The notes under the pieces: generated by a model
The model's database searches: none
Told to the model about the DNA's origin: nothing
The model's input: only the letters and a program-made list of their open reading frames with translations
Position numbers and translations under genes: made by a program
Source: Nostoc sp. UHCC 0302
GTDB taxonomy: Bacteria > Cyanobacteriota > Cyanobacteriia > Cyanobacteriales > Nostocaceae
Assembly (NCBI RefSeq): GCF_038096175.1
Contig: NZ_CP151099.1
Span: 7,418,001-7,482,000 of the forward strand
Length of the DNA stretch: 64,000 nt
Direction of reading: 5' to 3'
Shown: positions 46,780-55,234 of the stretch, piece after piece
Numbering within the stretch: position 1 is the stretch's first letter
Layout of the letters: the number at the start of each line of letters is the position of its first letter

Positions 46780-47426
46780 TATTTGCTTGAGGTTGAACTT
46801 TTAACTTTTAATTTGTTTTCTATCCATCCAATTCCCAAGTCAGCAATTAATGCAATTACAGCTGCTGGAACTGCACCAGCTAAAATCAACTGATTATTGA
46901 CTACTGCTATACCACGGAAAATAAATACTCCCAAACCTCCAGCACCAATTGCAGCTGCTATTGTGGCAATCCCAATAGCAATTACTGTTGCTACTCGCAC
47001 TCCTGCCAGAATCACTCCTATTGCCAAAGGAATCTCAACTTGTAACAACAATTGGTTATCAGTCATGCCCATGCCTCTACCAGCTTCCCGAATCGCTGGA
47101 TCTACGCCAGTAATCCCTGTGTAGGTGTTACGAATTATTGGTAAGAAAGAATATAGAGTTAGGGCAACAATGGCTGGTACTGCGCCAATTCCGCCAATTA
47201 TGGGAACAGGGATGAGTAAACCGAACAGCGCCAGACTGGGAATAGTTTGCAGAATATTCGCTATACCAAGAACTGGTTTGCGGAGGTAGGTTTTGCGTGT
47301 AATTAAAATACCTAATGGGATGCCGATAACTATAGCGATCGCAATAGAAATACTTACTAAAAATAAGTGTTCTAGAGTACGATCTAAGATATCAGAGGCA
47401 TACTTAATCAGGAAGAAATCTTTCAT
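46779..47426 (-). CDS. osmoprotectant ABC transporter permease (OpuBB type)
   Basis: 215 aa from ATG 47426, which overlaps the ATPase stop as ATGA; an earlier ATG at 47453 would overlap by 31 bases and is less likely. Five to six membrane spans with the binding-protein-dependent permease pattern: GIPLGILITRK, NILQTIPSLALFGLLIPV and the EAA-like loop IREAGRGMGMTDNQLLLQVEIPLA. It forms the membrane channel with the ATPase and the lipoprotein. Confidence 0.92.
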   Translation of the reverse strand: MKDFFLIKYASDILDRTLEHLFLVSISIAIAIVIGIPLGILITRKTYLRKPVLGIANILQTIPSLALFGLLIPVPIIGGIGAVPAIVALTLYSFLPIIRNTYTGITGVDPAIREAGRGMGMTDNQLLLQVEIPLAIGVILAGVRVATVIAIGIATIAAAIGAGGLGVFIFRGIAVVNNQLILAGAVPAAVIALIADLGIGWIENKLKVKSSTSSK

Positions 47427-48181
47427 AAAGCTTGTTTTAAGGAACGCAGACATTGAAGAAATGCAAGGCTTTCTGGGTGTTGCGATCGCATAAATTCATC
47501 TGTTGTCCCTAATACTACCAATTCTCCCCCATACATTAAACCAATTCTTGATGCCAAAACAAAGGCTTCTTGAATATCATGGGTGACAAAAACCACTGTT
47601 TTGCCTAATTCTTGTTGCAAATGCCGAAATTCTTCTTGAAGTTCTAAACGAGTAATCGGATCGAGTGCGCCAAAAGGTTCATCCATCAACAAGACTGGCG
47701 GATCTGCCGCTAACGCCCTGGCTACACCGACTCTTTGTTTCTGCCCCCCCGAAAGTTCATGAGGATAACGCTCTGCGAATTTTCCGGGTTCTAAACCTAC
47801 TAAATGCAACAATTCATGAACTCGTGCTTTAATTTGTCTTGGTTGCCAACCTTCCAAAGATGGAACTAAACCGACATTACGTTCAACGCTAAAATGAGGA
47901 AATAAACCAGTTTCTTGAATTACATAACCAATTTTTCGCCGCAGTTTAATTTCATCCCATTGCGTTGTCGGAATACCATCAAATAAAACTTCGCCTTGTG
48001 TAGGTGTAAATAGGCGATTAATTAATTTCATTGTTGTGGTTTTGCCGCTACCACTGCGTCCGAGTAATACTAATGCTTCTCCTTGGTTGATGCTGAAATT
48101 GAGATTTGATACCAAAGGGCGATGATTACGGCTAAAGGTGACATCACGGAACTCGACAGCAATTTGGTTATTTTGGGGCAT
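47423..48181 (-). CDS. osmoprotectant ABC transporter ATP-binding protein (OpuBA type)
   Basis: 252 aa from ATG 48181 (MPQNNQIAVEFRDVTFS). The frame goes on to an ATG at 48241, but those 20 codons run into a dispersed hairpin at 48229-48258, so I prefer the inner start. Walker A LLGRSGSGKTT, signature ELSGGQKQRVGVARALA, Walker B PVLLMDEPFGALD, and the His loop FVTHDIQEAF. Unlike the longer OpuAA/ProV types, it lacks a C-terminal CBS pair. First gene of the operon with the permease and binding protein. Confidence 0.93.
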   Translation of the reverse strand: MPQNNQIAVEFRDVTFSRNHRPLVSNLNFSINQGEALVLLGRSGSGKTTTMKLINRLFTPTQGEVLFDGIPTTQWDEIKLRRKIGYVIQETGLFPHFSVERNVGLVPSLEGWQPRQIKARVHELLHLVGLEPGKFAERYPHELSGGQKQRVGVARALAADPPVLLMDEPFGALDPITRLELQEEFRHLQQELGKTVVFVTHDIQEAFVLASRIGLMYGGELVVLGTTDEFMRSQHPESLAFLQCLRSLKQAL

Positions 48182-48228
48182 GAAGCGATTTAGGTTTTGG
48201 ATTATCAAAAAGTTGATACAAATACGTT

Positions 48229-48258
48229 CGTAGGGTAACACAACTGTGCTACCCTACG
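48229..48258. repeat. dispersed hairpin (GTAGGGTAACACA / TGTGCTACCCTAC)
   Basis: An imperfect inverted repeat just upstream of the transporter operon. The right arm, CTGTGCTACCCTAC, recurs at 17591-17604, where AGCACAGCTGTGCT forms a perfect 14-bp palindrome. It is probably a dispersed repeat rather than an operator. Confidence 0.55.
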
Positions 48259-48349
48259 GCAAACCTATATTATGTATCTATATTTTACTAAAATCCGCAC
48301 ACCAATTTCTATTTGCGATCGCCTAGATAAACAAAGTGCCATGCCACTA

Positions 48350-48745
48350 CTATGCCGTTTTGGCATTCTTCTCTGATGCTTGTTCTGCAACATTTTTCAA
48401 GCGGCTCGATCTCATTTTACGAATGCGATCGCTATTGCGAACTCCACCTGCCATTTCATATTCAGCGCTGTCTTTGCCGTGCTTGATAGCAACCACCATT
48501 AGCATTTTTTCAGAAAGCTCTTTCAACTTTTTTTCCATCTCTTCAACTTCTGTTAAAGAAGAGTCAACTATAGCCAGAGCGCTATTATGAACATCAAGTT
48601 TGTTACGTAACTGTTCCATTGACTCAATCAGTTTTTCTAAAGTATAATCTTCTTCAAATTTAATAGTTGGAACAATCAGCTTCATCCCAGATGCTCTTAA
48701 CTCAACTTTTTCTAAAATGCGGGATGTACGTTTTTTACGAGACAT
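48350..48745 (-). CDS. coiled-coil hypothetical protein
   Basis: 131 aa with an AAAGGAG site 8 bases before the ATG, so the start is firm. The N-terminus is basic (SRKKRTSRILEKVEL), then a long helix-rich coiled coil LTEVEEMEKKLKELSEKML, and a basic C-terminal tail (DRIRKMRSSRLKNV). No enzymatic motif is present. It might bind nucleic acid through its basic ends, but this is inference only. I do not recognise the family. Confidence 0.65.
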   Translation of the reverse strand: MSRKKRTSRILEKVELRASGMKLIVPTIKFEEDYTLEKLIESMEQLRNKLDVHNSALAIVDSSLTEVEEMEKKLKELSEKMLMVVAIKHGKDSAEYEMAGGVRNSDRIRKMRSSRLKNVAEQASEKNAKTA

Positions 48746-48927
48746 AAATTTGCTCCTTTAAGATACTTCTAGAGCTAGTTTGCCTCAATTAAACCCGATT
48801 CCGGTTCAGCATAAATCGCAATTTCTGATAATAAAATTTTGAGCTTATACAGTAATATCTCGGTATATAATTACTAATTTACGAAGGCAAGAGGCAAAAG
48901 GTAGAAAACACGAGAGTAATCGCTACA

Positions 48928-49236
48928 GACTTAGGATTAGTCACTACAGACTTAGGATTAGTCACTACAGACTTAGGATTAGTCGCTACAGACTTAGGAT
49001 TAGTCACTACAAACTTGGGATTAGTCACTATAGACTTGGGAGTAGTCGCTTCAGACTTGGGATTAGTCACTATAGACTTAGGATTAGTCACTACAGACTT
49101 AGGATTAGTCGCTTCAGACTTGGGATTAGTCACTATAGACTTAGGATTAGTCACTATAGACTTAGGATTAGTCGCTTCAGACTTGGGATTAGTCACTATA
49201 GACTTGGGAGTAGTCGCTTCAGACTTGGATTATAAA
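48928..49236 (+). repeat. 21-bp tandem array, 14 units plus partials
   Basis: Units start every 21 bases from 48928 to 49201, with consensus GACTTAGGATTAGTCACTAC plus one base. Three unit types (ending CACTACA, CACTATA, CGCTTCA) are interleaved. Both strands stay open through it, giving only repeat peptides. The plus frame then runs into KASHLWRSLIDSLDNFSDDF and stops at 49305, which resembles the tail of a VapB-like antitoxin. The gap to the NB-ARC gene (49306-49479) shows nothing else. Confidence 0.9.
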
Positions 49237-49477
49237 AAAGCTTCTCACCTGTGGCGATCGCTTATTGACAGTCTAGACAATTTCTCTGATGATTTTATTG
49301 AGTAATTGCGATCGGCCACTCATCGACTCCAAAGAAAGTTTGTAAATGCGATACCTGTTTGATCTTTGAGTAGCTGTAGATGGCGATCGCACTTTGTCTA
49401 AAATTATAGATAGATCAGACATCCCTGCATCCTCTTATACCAATTGACCAAAATCAGGCTACAGATGCAAGTCTTTA

Positions 49478-49518
49478 AAATTACGAATTACGAATTACGA
49501 ATTACGAATTACGAATTA
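49478..49518. repeat. heptamer repeat TTACGAA at the 3' end of the NB-ARC gene
   Basis: Five units of TTACGAA lead directly into the stop codon of the NB-ARC gene at 49516. The same heptamer runs at 60641-60667, just ahead of the gene at 60671. Confidence 0.8.
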
Positions 49519-52500
49519 TTTCCACCATCGCGCCACATCTACAATTGCACGGGCAAGTTCTGCCATTGCTGTTTCACTACCTAATGCAAAGATGACTGGA
49601 AATAATGCTGTGATATCTGGCAGTAAATGAGGGCGAGTGCGAAGGGATAGATAATGCAGTGTATTTTGCCAGAGGGGGAAAAGTTGAGCAGGCGGTATTT
49701 CTGATAAACCAGAAGCTAATAACAAAAGAGCATCGGCGCGATACTTCTCATCTTTAATTGCCCTAGCGGCAGCGAGTGCTTCTGGTAACAACTCTGGCAG
49801 TTTATTGGCTAATGCCAAAAGAGCATCGGCGCGATACTTTTCATCCTGAATCGCCCTAGCGGCGGCGAGTGCTTCTGGTAATACCTCTGGCAGTTTATTG
49901 GCTAATGCCAAAAGAGCATCGGCGCGATACTTCTCATCTTTAATTGCCCTAGCGGCAGCGAGTGCTTCTGGTAATACCTCTGGCAGTTTATTGGCTAATG
50001 CCAAAAGAGCATCGGCGCGATACTTTTCATCCTGAATCGCCCTAGCGGCGGCGAGTGCTTCTGGTAACAACTCACTTGACAGTTTATTGGCTAATGCCAA
50101 AAAGACATCGGCGCGATACTTTTCATCCTGAATCGCCCTAGCGGCGGCGAGTGCTTCTGGTAACAACTCACTTGACAGTTTATTGGCTAATGCCAAAAAG
50201 ACATCGGCGCGATACTTTTCATCCTGAATCGCCCTAGCGGCGGCGAGTGCTTCTGGTAACAACTCACTTGACAGTTTATTGGCTAATGCCAAAAAGACAT
50301 CGGCGCGATACTTTTCATCCTGAATCGCCCTAGCGGCAGCGAGTGCCTCTGGTAACAACTCACTTGACAGTTTATTGGCTAATGCCAAAAAGACATCGGC
50401 GCGATACTTTTCATCCTGAATCGCCCTAGCGGCAGCGAGTGCTTCTGGTAACAACTCTGGCAGTTTGTCGGCTAATGCCAAAAGGACATCAGCGCGATAC
50501 TTTTCATCCTGAATCGCCCTAGCGGCAGTGAGTGCTTCTGGTAACAACTCTGGCTGTTTATTGGCTGATGCCAAAAGGACATCAGCACGAGCGCTATCAT
50601 CCTGAATCGCCCTAGCGGCAGCGAGTGCTTCTGGTAACAACTCTGGCAGTTTATTGCCTAATGCCAAAAGGGCATTGGCACGATCGCTCTGAGACTGAAT
50701 TGCCCTAGCGGCGGTGAGTGCTTCTGGTAATACCTCTGGCAGTTTATTGGCTAATGCCAAAAGGGCATTGGCGCGATACCACTCAGACTGAATAGCCTTA
50801 GCGGCAGCGAGTGCTTCTGGTAATACCTCTGGCAGTTGATTGCCTAATGCCAAAAGGGCATTGGTGCGATCGCTCTGAGACTGAATTGCCCTAGCGGCAG
50901 CGAGTGCTTCTGGTAATACCTCTGGCAGTTTATTGGCTAATGCCAAAAGGACATCAGCACGAGCGCTATCATCCTGAATCGCCCTAGCGGCGGCGAGCGC
51001 TTCTGGTAATACCTCTGGCAGTTTATTGGCTAATGCCAAAAGGACATCGGTGCGATACTTTTCATCCTGAATCACCCTAGCTGCGGCGAGTATTTCTGGC
51101 AACAAATCTGGTGGCAGTTTGTTGGTTAATGCTATCAGGAAATTGGCGTGATCCCTCTCATGCTGAATCGCTCTAGCGGCGGCAAGTGCTTCTGACAACA
51201 AATCTGGTGGCAGTTTATCAGCTAATGCAATCAGAGCATTGGCGCGATTAAACTCATCCTGAATCACCCTTGCTGCCTCTAGGAGTTTTAGCAACAAATT
51301 TAGTGGTAGTTGATCGCTTAATGCAATCAGGACTTTGGTACAATAAAACTCATCCTGAATTGCCTTTGCTACTTCTAGTAATTGTGACAATAACTCTGGT
51401 GGTAGTTTGTCGGCTAATGCAATCAGGAAATTAGCGTGATTGCTCTTAAACTGAATCGCTCTTGCCGCTTCTAGTAATTGTGACAACAACTCCGGTGGTA
51501 GTTTGTCGGCTAATGCAATTAGGACTTTGGCGCGATAAAACTCATCCTCAATAGCCTTTACCGCTTCTAGTAATTGTGATAATAACTCTGGTGGTAGTTT
51601 GGCGGCTAATCTACTCAGGGCATAGGCACGATAAAACTCATCCTGAATAGCCCTTGCCGCTTCTACTAATTGTGATAACAACTTTGGTGGTAGTTTGTCG
51701 GCTAATGCAAACAGAACTTCGGCGCGCTCAAACTCATCCTCAATTGCGCTTACTGCTTCTAGTAATTGTGACAACAACTCTGGTGGTAGTTGGTCGCCTA
51801 ATGCAAACAGAACTTCGGCGCGATCGCTCTTATCCTCAATTGCCCTTGCCGCCTCTATAACTTGTAGCAGTAACTCTGGTGATAGTTGATCGCTTAATGC
51901 AAACAGAACTTTGGCGCGATCAAACTTATCCTCAATTGCTCTGGCGGCAGTGAGTATTTCTGGCAACAATTCTGGCAGTTTCTTTGCCAATGCACTCAGG
52001 ACTTTAACGCGATAAAACTCATCCTGAATCGCCCACGCCGCATCTAGGATTTGTGGCAATAATTCTGGTGACAGTTTATTAGCTAATACCCCCAGTATTT
52101 CAGCACGATACTCGTCATACCAAATAGCCCTCGCTGCCTCTAGAGTATGTGGTAACACTGAGGGCAGTTTGTCAGATAATGCACTCAGGGCAAGGGCGTA
52201 ATACCTCTGATCCTCAATCTTCCTAGCTGCCTCTAGGGCTTGTGGCAACAACTCTGATGGTAGTTTGTCGGCTAATCCAAACAGGACGAGGGTACGATAC
52301 TCCTCATCTTGAATCGTTATAGCTGCCTCTAGGGCTTGTGGAAACAATTCTGGTGGTAATTTGTTTGCTAACCCAAACAAGACTTCAGCGCGATCGCTCT
52401 CAGACTGAATCGCCCTAGCTGCGGCAAGTACTTCTGGCAAAAAATCTGATGGTAGTTTGTCCGCTAATGCACTCAAGGCATCAGCACGATACTTCTCAGA

Positions 52501-54741
52501 CTGAATTGCCTTAGCTGCGGCAAGTACTTCTGGCAAAAAATCTGATGGTAGTTTGTCCGCTAATGCACTCAAGGCATCGGCGCGATCGCTCTCAGACTCA
52601 ATTGCCTTAGCAGCAGCCAGTGCTTTTGAGAATGCTAGTTTTTCTAAGTTTAGTGGCAAATAGTTTACTAACTCTGCAAGAGCTTTCACTTTTTCCTCTA
52701 GTTTTGGTTTTTGCAGGGCGTAAGCTAGTCCCTGTTCAGCAGTCCACACATTGTTTTTGACCAACGCCACTAGCAGTTCTACTGGTAAATTAGCTGCTAA
52801 ACTATTAAGAGAAGCCGTAATCAAAGCATAGCGACACTGCCAACCCACCACTTGCGGCAAGGTTGCTTCAGTCCAATTTGCTTCTGCCAATTCCCAAGCA
52901 CGAGAAATATCTGTGATGTAACCCGCAGTTTCTCCGAGTTTCTCCCGTACTTCATACCAGCCATTGTTGCCAGTTGCCGACTCTTCCTGCAATAACTGGT
53001 GAATATGATCAACCTGTTTAGCTTTATCAAAATGCCAAACTAAATGCTGATGAATGTAACCGTCAATGGGCAACGTATGCCATAAATTCTTTTGGGTTTT
53101 CTGCCAATACTTCTTTAATAATTCAGCGTGAGCATCAACAAGGTTGAAACCTAACCCTGGCAAATCTGCTGTCCGCTTTGGTTGTGGTGGAGCAGTTAAC
53201 AAGTTCCGTGCTAAGTCGTGGAATAAGTCATGTAGGCGATAGGTAGGCGTACCATCAGCAAGAGGAACACCAAGTAATAATAGGGCTTTACTTTGTAAAT
53301 CTTTCAATGAATCAGAGGCATCGCGCTCATCTGCAATATCCCAAAGTGTTGCCGTCATTTTAGGAGTAATACTTACATCTTCAGGTAACACCCCCAACCA
53401 AATAAAGTATTCTTTGTCCTCTTGTGCTAATCGCTTTATGCTCAAGTTCAAAGATGCAGTTAAGCTGAGACGCTTTAAACTGGCTTCATCAGTAGTATCT
53501 TTTGCTCCTGGTCTATCCAATGTTTTTAACCGAGCAATTTCTTGTTGAATATCTCGTAACAAGACTGTCCAAGTTGTACCACCAGCGACTTGGGCAGCTG
53601 CTAGTTCCAATGCTAGAGGGAGATAACCAACGCCTTTAGCTAAATTTTCTGCTGACTGACGTTCTTTACCTATAATCTCCCGTCCTAACTTCTTCGTCAG
53701 CAATTCCACCGCTTGGGGTGCTGTCATTATATCCAGACTGTAGGTGTTGGCTCCTAATGCGTCAGCAATTGACCCTTCACGAGTAGTTACTAAAACCTGA
53801 CACCGCATCCCGCCAATATTAAATGCTGAGGCATCTTTTGTATTCCAAGCATCATCAACCACCAGCAACACAGCTTTGTCATAAAGCAGTGTCCGCAGAT
53901 GGGTAGAAGTGGCTTCTACACTGGTAGGTTTAAAGTTATAGTCCCCTAGTGCCTGCACCCAACCACTAAGTAAAGAAAGTACATCAGGTTGCTGACCTAA
54001 TGTTGCCCACAGGATACCGTCACAAAACCGAGTTTGGATTTCTACATCATGGGCTAAAGCTGCGGCTAAAGTCGATTTGCCCACAGAACCCAAGCCGTGA
54101 ATCGCAGTAATTACCAAAGTGCCATTACCTGATGATGACTCTGTAAAGAGGCGAGTCTTTAAATCATCGCTGTATTCTGGGCGTTCTACAAAGTGTTCGG
54201 GTAAGGGTGGTGCTTGAAATATACTTGTGTGACCTAACCCCCTAACCCCCTTCCCTACAAGGGAACGTGGAAAATTCAAAGCCTCTCTCCCTGTGGGGGA
54301 GAAATTTGGAGAGGAGTTATTTAATTTCGATTTCTCTGGTCTACTACTTTCCCAAGCCTCATCAAACCGTTTTAAGTTCCTTTCCCTATCTCTTGAGCAT
54401 AGCTTGAGTGTAAAGTGCCATTCCTCAACACCCTTGGTTTGCAGACGATTATCTTCGAGAATCTTCAAAAAATCCTTCAGCAAATTCAGCGCTTCTCGAA
54501 TTTGCGCTTTAGTTAACTTGCCAGGATATTTATCTTTTTGGGTCAGCAACTCCAACGTGACTAACGTAGTCTGCACAGTCAGCTTGGGGTTAGCGCTGTC
54601 TGCTTCTTTCCAGTCGGACTCAATTTTAAAGTTACTGTCCTCAAATTCCCCATCGACAAAACAAAGCAATGCCTCCAGCAGACGCTTGACTCGTTTCTGA
54701 ATTACAGGGCCTTTAGTAGATTCTCGTGGCATTACATCCAA
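49516..54741 (-). CDS. NB-ARC (STAND) NTPase with about 31 helical repeats
   Basis: 1741 aa. An N-terminal helical domain (about 1-140) of unknown family is followed by a linker containing a dispersed-repeat segment. The NB-ARC core has P-loop GLGSVGKST (about 217), Walker B LLVVDDAWN (about 293), GYLPLALELAAAQ and an MHD-like LHDLFHDLARN. Then come about 31 units of 31-32 residues (consensus LPEALAAARAIQDEKYRADVL, here written as LPEALAAARAI and DEKYRADVL), at about 700-1690, probably a superhelix that senses a ligand. STAND proteins are switches that oligomerise on binding; related ones are antiphage sensors. The effector domain is not identified, so the output is unknown. No partner gene is adjacent. 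Confidence 0.85.
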   Translation of the reverse strand: MDVMPRESTKGPVIQKRVKRLLEALLCFVDGEFEDSNFKIESDWKEADSANPKLTVQTTLVTLELLTQKDKYPGKLTKAQIREALNLLKDFLKILEDNRLQTKGVEEWHFTLKLCSRDRERNLKRFDEAWESSRPEKSKLNNSSPNFSPTGREALNFPRSLVGKGVRGLGHTSIFQAPPLPEHFVERPEYSDDLKTRLFTESSSGNGTLVITAIHGLGSVGKSTLAAALAHDVEIQTRFCDGILWATLGQQPDVLSLLSGWVQALGDYNFKPTSVEATSTHLRTLLYDKAVLLVVDDAWNTKDASAFNIGGMRCQVLVTTREGSIADALGANTYSLDIMTAPQAVELLTKKLGREIIGKERQSAENLAKGVGYLPLALELAAAQVAGGTTWTVLLRDIQQEIARLKTLDRPGAKDTTDEASLKRLSLTASLNLSIKRLAQEDKEYFIWLGVLPEDVSITPKMTATLWDIADERDASDSLKDLQSKALLLLGVPLADGTPTYRLHDLFHDLARNLLTAPPQPKRTADLPGLGFNLVDAHAELLKKYWQKTQKNLWHTLPIDGYIHQHLVWHFDKAKQVDHIHQLLQEESATGNNGWYEVREKLGETAGYITDISRAWELAEANWTEATLPQVVGWQCRYALITASLNSLAANLPVELLVALVKNNVWTAEQGLAYALQKPKLEEKVKALAELVNYLPLNLEKLAFSKALAAAKAIESESDRADALSALADKLPSDFLPEVLAAAKAIQSEKYRADALSALADKLPSDFLPEVLAAARAIQSESDRAEVLFGLANKLPPELFPQALEAAITIQDEEYRTLVLFGLADKLPSELLPQALEAARKIEDQRYYALALSALSDKLPSVLPHTLEAARAIWYDEYRAEILGVLANKLSPELLPQILDAAWAIQDEFYRVKVLSALAKKLPELLPEILTAARAIEDKFDRAKVLFALSDQLSPELLLQVIEAARAIEDKSDRAEVLFALGDQLPPELLSQLLEAVSAIEDEFERAEVLFALADKLPPKLLSQLVEAARAIQDEFYRAYALSRLAAKLPPELLSQLLEAVKAIEDEFYRAKVLIALADKLPPELLSQLLEAARAIQFKSNHANFLIALADKLPPELLSQLLEVAKAIQDEFYCTKVLIALSDQLPLNLLLKLLEAARVIQDEFNRANALIALADKLPPDLLSEALAAARAIQHERDHANFLIALTNKLPPDLLPEILAAARVIQDEKYRTDVLLALANKLPEVLPEALAAARAIQDDSARADVLLALANKLPEVLPEALAAARAIQSQSDRTNALLALGNQLPEVLPEALAAAKAIQSEWYRANALLALANKLPEVLPEALTAARAIQSQSDRANALLALGNKLPELLPEALAAARAIQDDSARADVLLASANKQPELLPEALTAARAIQDEKYRADVLLALADKLPELLPEALAAARAIQDEKYRADVFLALANKLSSELLPEALAAARAIQDEKYRADVFLALANKLSSELLPEALAAARAIQDEKYRADVFLALANKLSSELLPEALAAARAIQDEKYRADVFLALANKLSSELLPEALAAARAIQDEKYRADALLALANKLPEVLPEALAAARAIKDEKYRADALLALANKLPEVLPEALAAARAIQDEKYRADALLALANKLPELLPEALAAARAIKDEKYRADALLLLASGLSEIPPAQLFPLWQNTLHYLSLRTRPHLLPDITALFPVIFALGSETAMAELARAIVDVARWWK
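54229..54322 (-). repeat. dispersed-repeat segment inside the NB-ARC coding region
   Basis: The DNA here (TTCAAAGCCTCTCTCCCTGT followed by GGGGGAGAAATTTGGAGAGG) matches the outer MITE-like element seen at 6262-6300 and 10455-10490. It is read in frame, giving residues such as NFSPTGREALNFPRSLVG between the N-terminal domain and the NB-ARC core. Confidence 0.75.
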
Positions 54742-54900
54742 AAAATTGAGTAAGAAGTTTGGGGCTACCCCATATTGAAACTACCACCCCAAACTCATGT
54801 AATCCAGATTCTAAGGCATTTTCAGCGACATTGGGGTATTTGCTTAGGGACACAACCCCAAAGAGAGACTTTATCTGTCAACTCTTTGGAGTACAATCAA

Positions 54901-55128
54901 ATGCAAACCAAGCGTCAAAATATTCTCAGTAAAACCATTGCTTTGTTGCTGGCAATGCTACTATTCTTGATTGGTTTTCAAGCTAAAATCCGAATTGACC
55001 AAGGTAACTCATCCATTGAGGCGTTGATTTGGATGATTCAACAATATATTCCAGTCCTGGTTAAAATCCGTAGCTTGCAGGATAAAAAGGAAAAAAACGA
55101 TTCTCCAAAGCTCAAAAATAAAAGATGA
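54901..55128 (+). CDS. small single-span membrane protein, unknown
   Basis: 75 aa from ATG 54901, with TTGGAG about 10 bases before it; the frame stays open from a TTG at 54775, but that region is the promoter of the divergent NB-ARC gene. One membrane helix (IALLLAMLLFLIGFQ, about 14-28) and a strongly basic C-terminal tail (KKEKNDSPKLKNKR). It may be part of the NB-ARC locus because it diverges from it, but there is no direct evidence. Weak support. Confidence 0.4.
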   Translation: MQTKRQNILSKTIALLLAMLLFLIGFQAKIRIDQGNSSIEALIWMIQQYIPVLVKIRSLQDKKEKNDSPKLKNKR

Positions 55129-55176
55129 AGTGGTAGGTGTGTTAACGGAATGCCGTAACGCACCTACGCTGAATAA

Positions 55177-55216
55177 ATCATCACAAAGACGCGATTTATC
55201 GCGTCTTTGTGATGAT
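55177..55216. terminator. perfect 18-bp hairpin between convergent genes
   Basis: ATCATCACAAAGACGCGA pairs exactly with its complement around the loop TTTA. It lies between the plus-strand gene ending at 55128 and the minus-strand ABC-F gene ending at 55235, so it may stop transcription in both directions. It also belongs to the GACGCGAT..ATCGCGTC dispersed family. Confidence 0.6.
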
Positions 55217-55234
55217 TCACGTCATGTTAAGACA

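Noticed and set aside
47427-47453. Upstream ATG for the osmoprotectant permease
   Set aside because: It would overlap the ATPase gene by 31 bases, while the ATG at 47426 forms a standard ATGA junction.
48879-49196. The 21-bp array as a CRISPR or as a repeat-protein gene
   Set aside because: There are no unique spacers between units, no cas genes, and frames are open on both strands.
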